Shown: positions 20,621-29,056, numbered from the stretch's first letter. The stretch: 64,000 nucleotides of DNA from Bosea sp. AS-1 (GCF_002220095.1 NZ_CP022372.1:2142501-2206500); one strand, 5' to 3'. Made by a program: numbers and translations. Notes: generated by a model from the sequence alone, not told the origin.

Positions 20621-21427
20621 ATGTACGCTTTCACCTATCACAAGCCCACCAGCGCCCGGCAGGCGGCGACGCTGCTCGCCAAGAAGGAGGACGCCAAGCT
20701 GATCGCGGGCGGCCACACCCTGCTGCCGACGATGAAGCAGCGGCTGGCCTCGCCCTCGGCGCTGGTCGATCTGGGGGCCTGCGCCGATCTCAAGGGCATC
20801 GCGGTCAAGGGCCGCAACATCGTCATCGGTGCGATGACGACCCATGCCGAGGTCGCGGCCTCGCCCGAGGTGCAGAACGCGATTCCGGCTCTGGCCTATC
20901 TCGCCGGTCATATCGGTGATCCGCATGTACGCCATCGCGGCACGATCGGCGGTTCGGTCGCCAATAACGACCCGGCGGCCGACTATCCCGCTGCGCTGCT
21001 GGCGCTGGGCGCCACCGTCGTCACCAACAAGCGCAAGCTGACGGCGGAGGAGTTCTTCACCGGCCTCTACGAGACAGCGCTGGAAGACGGTGAGATCATC
21101 ACCAAGGTCTCGTTCCCCGTCGCCTCCAAGGCGGGCTACGCCAAGTTCCGCAATCCGGCTTCGCGCTATGCCATGGTCGGCGTTTTCGTCGCCAAGCGCG
21201 GCAGCGAGACCCGCGTCGCGGTGACGGGGGCGGGTGAGGGCGGTGTCTTCCGCTGGCCGGAGGCCGAGGCCGCGCTGAAGGCGCGCTTCGCGCCGAAATC
21301 GCTCGACGGAGTGAAGCACACGGCCGACGGTATCAACGGTGACATCCATGCCGATCCGGAATACCGCGCCCATCTGATCGGCGTCATGGCGAAGCAGGCC
21401 GTGGCCCAGGCGACGGGGAAGGCCTGA
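20621..21427 (+). CDS. coxM: Molybdenum hydroxylase FAD subunit (CoxM-like)
   Basis: The 268-residue flavoprotein subunit passes electrons to the respiratory chain. FAD-binding motifs are AGGHTLLPTMKQRL (about 29) and TIGGSVANNDPAADYP (about 108-123). The C-terminal CO_deh_flav_C domain follows SRYAMVGVFVAK. It starts 17 bases after coxL. The gene order S-L-M, rather than M-S-L, fits form II clusters. Confidence 0.94.
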   Translation: MYAFTYHKPTSARQAATLLAKKEDAKLIAGGHTLLPTMKQRLASPSALVDLGACADLKGIAVKGRNIVIGAMTTHAEVAASPEVQNAIPALAYLAGHIGDPHVRHRGTIGGSVANNDPAADYPAALLALGATVVTNKRKLTAEEFFTGLYETALEDGEIITKVSFPVASKAGYAKFRNPASRYAMVGVFVAKRGSETRVAVTGAGEGGVFRWPEAEAALKARFAPKSLDGVKHTADGINGDIHADPEYRAHLIGVMAKQAVAQATGKA

Positions 21428-21445
21428 GCCAGCCGGCATATGCCA

Positions 21446-21487
21446 TCATCCCGGATCGGTGCCGCCGATGCGGGCTGTCCGGGATGA
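21446..21487. repeat. Inverted repeat after coxM
   Basis: TCATCCCGGA (21446-21455) and TCCGGGATGA (21478-21487) are perfect reverse complements around a 22-base loop, between the convergent coxM and SnoaL-like genes. No U-tract follows. The sequence looks like the dispersed CATCCCGGA palindromes common in Rhizobiales genomes; it may end transcripts from both sides. Confidence 0.65.
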
Positions 21488-21502
21488 CGGCGAGGCCGAG
21501 CC

Positions 21503-21856
21503 TCAATAGAAGAAGCGTTCCTCGACGATCTTGCCGTCCTTGACGGTGTAGAGGCCGACCTCGTCCATGACACGTCGCTCGCCGGTTTCCTTGACGGTGA
21601 CGTCGACATGGAAGCTGACGGCGAACTGGTCGCCGTTGAGATAGGGGCCTTCGCTGCTGAAGTCGTGCATCTCGTGGTTGGCGGCCCACCATTCGCCCTT
21701 CTGCCTGACAGCTTCCTTGCCGTGGCAGGCTTGCATCGGCCCGGGCATGTTCTCGTAGCTGGCGATGTCGTCAGCGTTGAAGCGGCTGGCGGCCTCGTCA
21801 TGCTTGCCTTCCTTGAGGAGGGCGACGAAATCCTTGGCGATCTGTTCGGTGCTCAT
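21503..21856 (-). CDS. SnoaL-like / NTF2-fold protein
   Basis: A 117-residue single-domain protein: MSTEQIAKDFVALLKEGKHDEA (opening helix), ADDIASYENMPGPMQACHGKEAV, WWAANHEMHDF and FHVDVTVKETGERRVMDEVGLYTVKDGKIVEE as the final strands; quoted parts are typical of the SnoaL-like NTF2 cone fold. Such proteins are small enzymes or binding proteins. It is the only minus-strand gene inside the coxS-to-mocA run, so it is probably transcribed on its own, divergent from coxD. Confidence 0.8.
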   Translation of the reverse strand: MSTEQIAKDFVALLKEGKHDEAASRFNADDIASYENMPGPMQACHGKEAVRQKGEWWAANHEMHDFSSEGPYLNGDQFAVSFHVDVTVKETGERRVMDEVGLYTVKDGKIVEERFFY

Positions 21857-21992
21857 GGTCCGTGCTCCGTTGTTCTCGCTGCAGGAGGCTACGATTCCTG
21901 GCGCCCTGCCGTGTCAGCAGCGTGACCCTCGGGCTTGTGCCGCCTTTCGCCCACGCCTTCCTTCGCCCTTCCTGCCGCGATAGAGAACGAGC

Positions 21993-22913
21993 ATGCTGAA
22001 TTCCTCCCGCCTTCCGGCTTCCATCGATGCCACGCTGTCGCTGCTGCAGGCGCAGGGCTATGTCGCTGATCGCTCGCTGGCGACGGTGCTGTTCCTCGCG
22101 CTCAGGATGAAGCGGCCGCTGTTGCTGGAGGGCGAGGCCGGAACCGGCAAGACCGAGATCGCCAAGGTGCTTTCGGCCGGGCTCGGGCGCCGGCTGATCC
22201 GGCTGCAGTGCTATGAGGGGCTCGACCTCGCCTCTGCCGTCTACGAATGGAACTATGCCGGGCAGATGATGGCGATCCGGCTGGCGGAGGCCAGCGGTAT
22301 CGCGGAGGATCGCGACCGGCTGGAAGGCGACATCTTCTCGGAGAAATATCTGGTCAAGCGGCCGCTGCTGCAGGCGCTGGAGCCGCAGGAGGGCGGGGCG
22401 CCGATCCTGCTGATCGACGAGCTCGACCGCACCGATGAAGCCTTCGAGGCCTTCCTGCTCGAAGTGCTGGCCGATGCGCAGGTGACGATCCCGGAGTTCG
22501 GCACGGTCAAGGCGGCCGAGCCGCCGATCGTGATCCTGACCTCCAACCGTACCCGCGAAATCCACGACGCCCTGAAGCGGCGCTGTCTCTATCACTGGGT
22601 CGGCTACCCCGACGCGAGCCGCGAACTCGCCATCCTGAAGGCGAAGGTGCCGGATGCGCCGGCCAAGCTGTCGAAGCAAGTCGTCTCCTTCGTGCAGGCG
22701 ATCCGCAAGGAGGAGCTGTTCAAGGCGCCGGGCGTGGCCGAGACGCTGGACTGGGCGACGGCGCTGGTCGAGCTCGATGCCGTCGCGCTCGACCCGACGG
22801 TGGTTTCGGATACGCTGGGCGCGCTGTTGAAGTATCAGGACGACATCCAGACGATGCAGGGCTCGAAGGTGAAGGAACTGCTCGATCAGGCGAAGGCCGA
22901 GGCAGGGCGCTAA
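21993..22913 (+). CDS. coxD: MoxR-type AAA+ ATPase CoxD
   Basis: The 306-residue chaperone-like AAA+ protein is thought to help mature the Mo (and in form I, Cu) active site of CoxL. Walker A is GEAGTGKTE (about residue 46), followed by RLQCYEGLDLASAVYEWNYA (CoxD/MoxR signature), Walker B ILLIDELDRTDEAFEAFLLE (about 142), sensor 1 VILTSNRTREIHDALKRRC. Genes of this type are nearly always paired with a VWA-domain protein, here coxE 420 bases downstream. Confidence 0.93.
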   Translation: MLNSSRLPASIDATLSLLQAQGYVADRSLATVLFLALRMKRPLLLEGEAGTGKTEIAKVLSAGLGRRLIRLQCYEGLDLASAVYEWNYAGQMMAIRLAEASGIAEDRDRLEGDIFSEKYLVKRPLLQALEPQEGGAPILLIDELDRTDEAFEAFLLEVLADAQVTIPEFGTVKAAEPPIVILTSNRTREIHDALKRRCLYHWVGYPDASRELAILKAKVPDAPAKLSKQVVSFVQAIRKEELFKAPGVAETLDWATALVELDAVALDPTVVSDTLGALLKYQDDIQTMQGSKVKELLDQAKAEAGR

Positions 22914-22958
22914 GTCTTTCACCGGTGGCGGGTCGGCCTGAAATGCGGGAGGGATGTC

Positions 22959-23339
22959 ATGAACGCGGACATCAAGGCCGTCGAAGCGACGGTGCGGACC
23001 TATCTCGACGGTCTTTATGAGGGCGATGCCGAGAAGCTCGCCCATGTCTTCCACCCGACCAGCGCGCTGACCACGGCGCGCGAGGACGGCACGATCCAGA
23101 TCCTGCCGCGCGAGCAATGGCTGGAGGCAGTCCGCAACCGACCCGCGCCGCAGAAGGCCGGTTTGCAGCGCGACGATCACATCCTGACCATCGACCTGGT
23201 CGGGCCGACGCTCGCCATGGTGAAGGTCAAGTGCCAGATGCCGCCGCGCTATTTCACCGACCTGCTTTCACTGCTGAAGATCGAGAGCCGCTGGCAGATC
23301 GTCCAGAAGGTCTTCATGACGGAGACGGCCGGGGCGTGA
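22959..23339 (+). CDS. NTF2-like (lumazine-binding-like) protein inside the cox maturation block
   Basis: The 126-residue product starts MNADIKAVEATVRTYLDGL and has GDAEKLAHVFHPTSALTTA, HILTIDLVGPTLAMVKVKC and FTDLLSLLKIESRWQIVQKV, the pattern of the putative lumazine-binding NTF2-fold family. The fold is clear, the role is not. Its stop codon overlaps the GTG start of coxE (GTGA), so the two proteins are made together, which suggests a part in maturation of the Mo enzyme or handling of its substrate. Confidence 0.8.
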   Translation: MNADIKAVEATVRTYLDGLYEGDAEKLAHVFHPTSALTTAREDGTIQILPREQWLEAVRNRPAPQKAGLQRDDHILTIDLVGPTLAMVKVKCQMPPRYFTDLLSLLKIESRWQIVQKVFMTETAGA

Positions 23340-24535
23340 CCGGCAAACTTCCCGAGAACGTCGCCTATTTCGCCCGTGCCCTGCGAGCGGCGGGGCTGCC
23401 TGTCGGGCCGGGCGCGCTGGTCGAGGCGGTCGAGGCTCTGGGCAGCGGCGCGCTCGGCGGCCGCGACGACGTCTATTGGGCGCTGCATGCGATCTTCGTG
23501 AAGAAGCATGAGGACAGCCCGCTCTACGATCAGGCCTTTCGCCTGTTCTGGCGACGGAGGAACCTGATCGAGAAGATCATGGCCCAGATGTCGCCGGTCT
23601 CGCCCGGCGCCGACCGCCAGCCGGAAAAGGCGGAGGCCGGCGCGTTGCGTGTGGCGGAGGCCTTCGCGCCGCCACCGCGCGAGGACGAGCCACCGGCGGA
23701 GCTGACGGAGCTGACCGCGCGGCTCACGGTCTCGGATCGAGAGATGCTGAAGTCGCGCGATTTCGCCCAGATGAGCGCGGCCGAGATCGCCCGCGCCAAG
23801 CAGCTCATCGCGGAACTCAGGCTGCCGGACGACAGCGTGCCGATGCGGCGGTTCAGGCCCTTGGCGCATGGGCGGACCATCGACTTGCGCCGGACTTTGC
23901 GGCAATCGCTCAGGGGCGGCGGGGGCTCGATCGACCTCGCCTTTCGGGAGCGGCGCGAGATGCACCCGCCGGTGGTCGCGCTCGTCGACATCTCCGGCTC
24001 GATGGCCGAGTACTCGCGCATCTTCCTGCATTTCCTGCACACGCTGACCGAGAAGCGCCGGCGGGTGCATTCCTTCGTCTTCGGCACGCGGCTGACAAAC
24101 GTCACCCGGATGCTGAAGGCACGCGATCCGGACGAGGCCCTGGCGCTCGCCGGCAAGGCTGCGCCCGATTGGGAAGGCGGCACGCGGATCTCGGCGGCGC
24201 TGCACGAGTTCAACCGGGTTTGGTCGCGGCGCGTGCTGGCGGGCGGGGCGATCGTGCTGCTCTTCACCGACGGGCTTGAGCGGCATCTCGACGACAGCCT
24301 CGCCTTCGAGATGGACCGGCTGCATCGTTCCTGCCGGCAGCTGGTCTGGCTCAACCCGCTCTTGCGCTACGATGCCTTCGCGGCGCGGGCGAGCGGTATC
24401 AAGGCGATGCTGCCGCATGTCGATTCCTTCCGGCCGATCCACAACCTCGCGGCGATGACCGATCTCTGCACCGCGCTGTCGCGGGACGCAGGGCGGGAGA
24501 GCGATCCGCGCCAGTGGTTGAAGAAGGCCGGTTGA
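23336..24535 (+). CDS. coxE: VWA domain protein CoxE
   Basis: Partner of the CoxD ATPase in metal-centre maturation. The 399-residue product begins VTGKLPENVAYFARALRAAG (GTG start at 23336, overlapping the upstream stop), then a charged middle, the RFRPLAHGRTIDLRRTLRQ segment (about 180) and the VWA domain from about residue 205 with an intact MIDAS motif VDISGSMAEYSR and later LLFTDGLER. RIHNLAAMTDL-like sequence near the C-terminus (IHNLAAMTDL) is typical for CoxE. Start choice rests on the coupling and on family N-termini. Confidence 0.92.
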   Translation: MTGKLPENVAYFARALRAAGLPVGPGALVEAVEALGSGALGGRDDVYWALHAIFVKKHEDSPLYDQAFRLFWRRRNLIEKIMAQMSPVSPGADRQPEKAEAGALRVAEAFAPPPREDEPPAELTELTARLTVSDREMLKSRDFAQMSAAEIARAKQLIAELRLPDDSVPMRRFRPLAHGRTIDLRRTLRQSLRGGGGSIDLAFRERREMHPPVVALVDISGSMAEYSRIFLHFLHTLTEKRRRVHSFVFGTRLTNVTRMLKARDPDEALALAGKAAPDWEGGTRISAALHEFNRVWSRRVLAGGAIVLLFTDGLERHLDDSLAFEMDRLHRSCRQLVWLNPLLRYDAFAARASGIKAMLPHVDSFRPIHNLAAMTDLCTALSRDAGRESDPRQWLKKAG

Positions 24536-24558
24536 GGCATGATCTCTTGAGGGCTAAG

Positions 24559-24571
24559 CCTCATCCTGAGG
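24559..24571. repeat. Half copy of the CCTCATCCTGAGG palindrome
   Basis: CCTCATCCTGAGG is the same 13-base core found in each arm of the inverted repeat at 3381-3434. Here only one arm is present, in the short gap between coxE and the XdhC-like gene, 11 bases before the latter's start codon. Confidence 0.6.
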
Positions 24572-24582
24572 GAACAGTCGGC

Positions 24583-24921
24583 ATGATCAGCACCGAAACC
24601 GATATCCTGCGCGCTGCCGAGGAATGGGCGGCTGCCGGCCGCGGCGTCGCCATCGCGACCGTGGTCGAGACCTGGGGCTCGGCGCCGCGCCCCGTCGGCT
24701 CGCATCTCGTCATCGACGGGGAGGGAAACTTCCTCGGCTCGGTCTCCGGCGGCTGCGTCGAAGGCGCGGTGGTGGCCGAGGCGGCCGACGTCATTGCCGA
24801 CGGCAAGCCGCGCATCCTGGAATTCGGCGTCGCCGACGAGACGGCCTGGAAGGTCGGGCTCTCCTGCGGCGGACGCATCAAGGTCTATGTCGAGCCGGTC
24901 CGCGGGGAGGCGGCGCACTAA
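24583..24921 (+). CDS. XdhC/CoxI-type domain protein (N-terminal half)
   Basis: A 112-residue stand-alone XdhC_CoxI domain: GRGVAIATVVETWGSAPRPV, GSHLVIDGEGNFLGSVSGGC, VEGAVV and LEFGVADETAWKVGLSCGG with the conserved Cys residues. In characterised XdhC, protein of this family binds the Mo cofactor, promotes its sulfuration and inserts it into the apoenzyme. Here the Rossmann half is a separate gene downstream (25555), with a LysE transporter gene between. Its stop overlaps the next start by one base. Confidence 0.88.
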   Translation: MISTETDILRAAEEWAAAGRGVAIATVVETWGSAPRPVGSHLVIDGEGNFLGSVSGGCVEGAVVAEAADVIADGKPRILEFGVADETAWKVGLSCGGRIKVYVEPVRGEAAH

Positions 24922-25550
24922 TGGCTTCCTGGGAAACCCTCATTGCCTTTGCGACGGTCACCATTCTCGTCGCCTATTTTCCGGGGCCGGCGCTGCTCTA
25001 CACGGCGGCCCAGACGATCAGCCACGGCCGCAAGGCCGGGCTGATGGCCATGCTCGGCATCCATCTCGGCTGCTATCTGCATGTCTTCGCCGCGGCCTTC
25101 GGGCTTTCGGCGGTGTTCAAGCATGTGCCCGAACTCTACATGGTCGTGAAGCTCGCCGGCGCAGCCTATCTGGTCTGGATCGGCATCGGCATGATCCGCT
25201 CGCGTCTCGGTGCCTCCGACCAGCCGGTGGCGCCACCGAAGACCGTGAAGCGGGCGCTGCTCGATTCCTTCGTCGTCGAGGTGCTCAATCCGAAGGTCGC
25301 GCTGTTCTTCATCGCGCTCTTGCCGCAGTTCGTCGACCCGGCCGGCTCGCTTCCGGTCTGGGGACAGTTTCTGATCCTCGGCATCATCGTCAATTTCGCC
25401 TTTTCCTCGGCCGATCTCGTCACGGTCTTCGGTGCCTCCTTCGTCGTGGGCGCGATGAAGAAGACCAAGGCGGGCCTCGGCTTCGGGCGCTGGATCGGCG
25501 GCTCGCTGATGATCGGGCTCGGCCTCAAGCTTGCGGCCGACAGGGGCTGA
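24921..25550 (+). CDS. LysE/RhtB-family exporter within the cox operon
   Basis: The 209-residue membrane protein has about six hydrophobic segments. Family signature is ILVAYFPGPALLYTAAQTIS (LysE N-terminal PGP motif) and later VVEVLNPKVALFFIALLPQF (NPK motif near 120). LysE-family proteins export amino acids or related compounds. The ATG is formed from the stop of the XdhC-like gene (TAATG), and the next gene starts four bases after its stop, so it is firmly embedded in the operon. Its cargo is unknown. Confidence 0.88.
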   Translation: MASWETLIAFATVTILVAYFPGPALLYTAAQTISHGRKAGLMAMLGIHLGCYLHVFAAAFGLSAVFKHVPELYMVVKLAGAAYLVWIGIGMIRSRLGASDQPVAPPKTVKRALLDSFVVEVLNPKVALFFIALLPQFVDPAGSLPVWGQFLILGIIVNFAFSSADLVTVFGASFVVGAMKKTKAGLGFGRWIGGSLMIGLGLKLAADRG

Positions 25551-25554
25551 GGCG

Positions 25555-26247
25555 GTGGATCTCGCGATTCTCTCGGCGCTGAACGCCGAACGCGCGGCGC
25601 GGCGCGCGGCCGTGCTCGTCACCGATCTCGCAAGCGGCGCGCAGCGGCTGGTGAAGCAGAGCGGGATCGCAGCCGACCCGCTCGCCGAGCTGATCGAGAA
25701 GCAGCTGCGCACCGGCAAGAGCGGCACGGTCGAGGCCGATGGGGTTTCCTATTTCCTCGCCGTCCAGGCGCCGCATCCGCGCATCGTGGTGACGGGCGCC
25801 GTCCATATCTCGCAGGCGATGGCGCCGATGGCGAAGGAACTCGATCTCGACCTCGTCGTCATCGATCCGCGGACCGCCTTCGCCACGCCGGAGCGCTTTC
25901 CGGGCGTGACATTGCTGCCGGAATGGCCGGAGGAAGTGATCGGCAGGGTCGGGCTCGACGGCTACACTGCCTTCGTCGCGCTGACGCATGATCCGAAGAT
26001 CGACGACCCGGCGCTCATTGCGGCGCTGCGCTCGGATTGCTTCTATATTGGTGCGCTCGGCAGCCGGAAGACGCATGGCAAACGGCTTGAACGGCTGGCT
26101 GCCGCGGGCTTCGACGAGGCCGCGACCGGGCGCATCCATGCCCCGATCGGGCTCGACATCGGTGCCGTATCGCCGGCCGAAATCGCGCTCGCGATCCTGG
26201 CGGAGATCGTCAGCAGCTTGCGCGGCCCGCGCAGGAAGCCGGCCTGA
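25555..26247 (+). CDS. XdhC family protein with Rossmann domain
   Basis: The ~230-residue product has a divergent XdhC_CoxI segment (about 1-80: AARRAAVLVTDLASGAQRLV, GVSYFLAVQAP) followed by the XdhC Rossmann domain (about 82-225: PRIVVTGAVHISQAMAPMA, VVIDPRTAFATPERFPG, TAFVALTHDPKIDDPAL, CFYIGALGSRKTHGKRLERL, IHAPIGLDIGAVSPAEIALA). It likely binds a nucleotide or the Mo cofactor. GTG at 25555 is my preferred start, four bases after the LysE stop; an in-frame TTG at 25531 would overlap lysE. Confidence 0.87.
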   Translation: MDLAILSALNAERAARRAAVLVTDLASGAQRLVKQSGIAADPLAELIEKQLRTGKSGTVEADGVSYFLAVQAPHPRIVVTGAVHISQAMAPMAKELDLDLVVIDPRTAFATPERFPGVTLLPEWPEEVIGRVGLDGYTAFVALTHDPKIDDPALIAALRSDCFYIGALGSRKTHGKRLERLAAAGFDEAATGRIHAPIGLDIGAVSPAEIALAILAEIVSSLRGPRRKPA

Positions 26248-26260
26248 AAGAGTTCGTGTC

Positions 26261-27862
26261 ATGAAGTTCGGCCCCATCGCCATCGCGGACGCCGTCGGCT
26301 GCATTGCCGCCCACACCATTCGGGCCGGTGCGACGACCGTGAAGAAGGGCGCGCCCATCACCGGCGAGATCGCGGCCAGGCTTGCGAAGGAAGGCGTCCG
26401 CGAGATCGTCGCGGTGCGGCTGGAGCAGGGAGACGTCGCCGAGAACGAGGCCGCCTCCCGGCTGGCGGCGCGCCTGATCGGTGGGAACATCCTCGCGGAG
26501 GCGCCCTTCACAGGACGCGTCAACATGTTCGCGACGACGGCCGGCGTGCTGCAGGTCGATGTCGCGGCGATCGACGGCTTCAACGCCGTCGACGAGGCGA
26601 TCACGGTGGCGACGCTGCCGGCGCTGAAGGCGGTCGTTGCGGGTGAACTCGTCGCCACGGTCAAGATCATTCCCTATGCCGTCTCGGAGGCGCGGGTGGA
26701 GCAGGCGCTCGCCGCGCTCGGGGCGGAGCCTGCGGTCGCGGTCGCGGCCTATCGGCCCTCGAAGGTCGGCGTGATCTCGACCACACTGCCGGGCCTCAAG
26801 CCGAGCGTGGTCGACAAGACGATGCGCGTGATGATGGATCGTCTCGCTCCCGCGGCGGCGACCCTCTCCGCCGACGAGCGGGTGCCGCATGACGCCGCGC
26901 CGCTGGCGGAGAGCATTGCGGCGTTGGCCAGGGGAGAGAGCGACATCATCGTCGTCTTCGGCGCCTCGGCCATTACCGACCGGCGCGACGTCATCCCGCA
27001 GGCGTTGGTCGAGGCTGGCGGTCGCGTCGAACATCTGGGCATGCCGGTCGATCCGGGCAATCTGCTGATGCTGGGCGAGATCGACGGCAAGCCGGTGATC
27101 GGCGCGCCGGGCTGCGCACGCTCGCCCAAGGAGAACAGCTTCGACTGGGTGTTGCAGCGGTATCTGGCGGGCATCCCGGTCGGCCGCGCCGATGTGCAGC
27201 GCATGGGCGTCGGTGGCCTCCTGATGGAGATCGTGTCGCGGCCGCAGCCACGGGCACCGACGCAGGCCGGGCCGGGACATCTCGCGGGGATCGTGCTGGC
27301 CGCCGGCCGCTCGACCCGGATGGGGCCCGACAACAAGCTGCTCCAGGATCTGCGCGGCAAGCCGATCCTGCGCTATGCAGTCGAGGCGCAGCTCGAGGCC
27401 CGGCTCGATCCGGTGCTGGTCGTCACCGGCCATCAGCGGGAGGAGGTCGAGGCCGCCCTGGCCGATCTGCCGGTCCGCTTCGTACCCAATTCCGACTACG
27501 CCTCCGGGCTCGCCGGGTCGCTGCGTGCCGGCGTGGCGGCGTTGCCACCCGAGACGGAAGCGGCGGTGATCTCGCTCGGCGACATGCCGAACGTAACGCC
27601 GCAGGTCATTGAGCGGCTGGCAGAAAGCCATCTGCAGCAGCCGGATGCGCTGGCCGTGGTGCCGACGCTGTTCGGCCATCGCGGTAACCCGGTGCTGCTG
27701 GCGCGACCGATCTTTCCGGCGGTCTCGCTGCTGACGGGGGATCGCGGGGCGCGGCGCCTGCTCGAAGAGGCGGGCAGTCGCGTCGTGGAGGTCGCATTCG
27801 AGGATCCGGCGATCGCCATCGATGTCGACACGCCCGAGGCTCTCAAGGCGCTGCGGAGCTGA
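26261..27862 (+). CDS. Molybdopterin-binding domain fused to MocA-like molybdenum cofactor cytidylyltransferase
   Basis: A 533-residue two-domain protein. Residues ~1-340 are a MogA/MoeA-like molybdopterin-binding region (VKKGAPITGEIAARLAKEGV near the N-terminus, VGVISTTLPGLK, DIIVVFGASAITDRRD). Residues ~345-533 are a nucleotidyltransferase: VLAAGRSTRMGPDNKLL, VTGHQREEVEAAL, SLGDMPNVTP, FGHRGNPVLL, TGDRGARRLLEE and DIDTPEAL-like IDVDTPEAL. MocA enzymes use CTP to turn Mo-molybdopterin into MCD, the form used by CO dehydrogenases, which fits the operon. It starts 13 bases after the XdhC gene and closes the cluster. Confidence 0.9.
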   Translation: MKFGPIAIADAVGCIAAHTIRAGATTVKKGAPITGEIAARLAKEGVREIVAVRLEQGDVAENEAASRLAARLIGGNILAEAPFTGRVNMFATTAGVLQVDVAAIDGFNAVDEAITVATLPALKAVVAGELVATVKIIPYAVSEARVEQALAALGAEPAVAVAAYRPSKVGVISTTLPGLKPSVVDKTMRVMMDRLAPAAATLSADERVPHDAAPLAESIAALARGESDIIVVFGASAITDRRDVIPQALVEAGGRVEHLGMPVDPGNLLMLGEIDGKPVIGAPGCARSPKENSFDWVLQRYLAGIPVGRADVQRMGVGGLLMEIVSRPQPRAPTQAGPGHLAGIVLAAGRSTRMGPDNKLLQDLRGKPILRYAVEAQLEARLDPVLVVTGHQREEVEAALADLPVRFVPNSDYASGLAGSLRAGVAALPPETEAAVISLGDMPNVTPQVIERLAESHLQQPDALAVVPTLFGHRGNPVLLARPIFPAVSLLTGDRGARRLLEEAGSRVVEVAFEDPAIAIDVDTPEALKALRS

Positions 27863-27890
27863 AATCGATCTCGGCCGAACGCGCCATGAT

Positions 27891-28682
27891 CTAGCGGAGC
27901 CAGTGCAGGCCGAGCGTGGCGTAGAACGCCGAGGGCCGGTCGCTCGCCTGTTGCCAGCCGCCGGAGAGGCGCCACTCGAGGCCGAGCAGGCGCAGCCCCG
28001 TGAGGTGCAGTCCAAGGCGCAGCTTCCGGTAGTCGCGCTCGCGATAAGCCTCGATCTCCGGCCCGGCGTAGAATCCGAACGGAACCTGCCAGCCCGGGGC
28101 CGCGCGCGCCCAGAGCCGACCGTTCAGCGTCGAAGCATAGGCACTCGCCTGCAGCATCATGCCAGGTGCGGGCGTCGACCACAGATCGGCCTGCAGCCGG
28201 GCGCCGTAGCGCGCTTCGACCGATGACGGGCCAAAAGGCTCGAGTCGCTGCTCGCTCTGGAAATCCGAGCCGGCATAGAGCGCCAGGAAGCTGTCGCCAA
28301 TGCGCCATTCATAGCCGATGAGGGCCTGGCTCTCGGCCTTGTAGGTGGTGCCGCGCGGCGGCCGGCGCCGCGTCTCCTCCTGCGATCCGCCGGCCTTCAC
28401 GAAGAGGCGGAAGCCACTTTGGGCGAGGCCGCCGCCAAGCGCCCGCTTCATCCCGACCGAGAGAAAGGTCTTGGTCGGGCCGGCTTCCATCGAACCGAAG
28501 ATGACCATCGAGAGCGGGGAAGGCTCGGCCTCGGCGTCATCGCTTTCTGCCCAGGCGGCAAACAGGGGCATGGCGGCGAACGCCACCGCCAACCCGGTTC
28601 TTCCGGCCCTACGCCAACCCCACGCCACGCCCGCCCCCCAGCCCGCCGCGCGGCCGTTTCGCTCTGGCGGCAGGCCCAACAA
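27891..28682 (-). CDS. bcsS: Cellulose biosynthesis protein BcsS-like outer-membrane beta-barrel
   Basis: A 263-residue exported protein rich in alternating beta strands and aromatic residues, ending ...YATLGLHWLR, a typical barrel terminus. After a basic, hydrophobic leader (GLAVAFAAMPLFAAWA) it has SMVIFGSMEAGPTKTFLSVGMKRAL, QALIGYEWRIGDSFLALYAG and SVEARYGARLQADLW, as in BcsS family proteins. No other cellulose synthesis genes are in the window. The real start may be an internal ATG (e.g. the one giving MPLFAAWAESDD); the longest frame is given. Confidence 0.7.
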   Translation of the reverse strand: MLGLPPERNGRAAGWGAGVAWGWRRAGRTGLAVAFAAMPLFAAWAESDDAEAEPSPLSMVIFGSMEAGPTKTFLSVGMKRALGGGLAQSGFRLFVKAGGSQEETRRRPPRGTTYKAESQALIGYEWRIGDSFLALYAGSDFQSEQRLEPFGPSSVEARYGARLQADLWSTPAPGMMLQASAYASTLNGRLWARAAPGWQVPFGFYAGPEIEAYRERDYRKLRLGLHLTGLRLLGLEWRLSGGWQQASDRPSAFYATLGLHWLR

Positions 28683-28786
28683 TTGCAGCAGTTTGGCAGG
28701 AGACTTGCAACCCTTCGTTAACCAAGCGGGCGCAGCCTCTATGCGGCTGGCTAAGCTTTCATTCCGTGGCAGGAGGGGAGGTTGAG

Positions 28787-29056
28787 ATGGTATCCGCGGA
28801 TTTCATCAAGCAGCTTGAGGGCTACGGGCTGACCACGGCGACGATCCTGTATCGTATGCCGGATCATCTCAGCGTCCTGCAGACCTATATCTGGCAGCAA
28901 TACGATATCGCTCCGTGCTTTCCGGTGCTGCAGGATTTCCTGGCATTCTGGCGGCGCGAGCTCGAAGGACCGGTCCATTCCGTCACCGTCGCACATGCCC
29001 GGCTGATCCGCCCGGCCGAGATCCGGACGGTCAATGGCGTGCTGACACTGCATTGA
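28787..29056 (+). CDS. usg: Usg family protein
   Basis: An 89-residue protein highly conserved in alphaproteobacteria and of unknown function. It reads MVSADFIKQLEGYGLTTATI, then YRMPDHLSVLQTYIWQQYD, FPVLQDFLAFWRRELEGP and HSVTVAHARLIRPAEIRTV, close to what I recall of Usg. The ATG at 28787 is preceded at 28771-28780 by AGGAGGGGAG, an almost perfect ribosome site, and rules out the earlier in-frame start. Confidence 0.88.
   Translation: MVSADFIKQLEGYGLTTATILYRMPDHLSVLQTYIWQQYDIAPCFPVLQDFLAFWRRELEGPVHSVTVAHARLIRPAEIRTVNGVLTLH

Noticed and set aside
26210..28015. A 601-codon open frame antisense to the molybdopterin/MocA fusion
   Set aside because: Arg/His-rich with no family features, and it runs across the ends of two well-supported genes.
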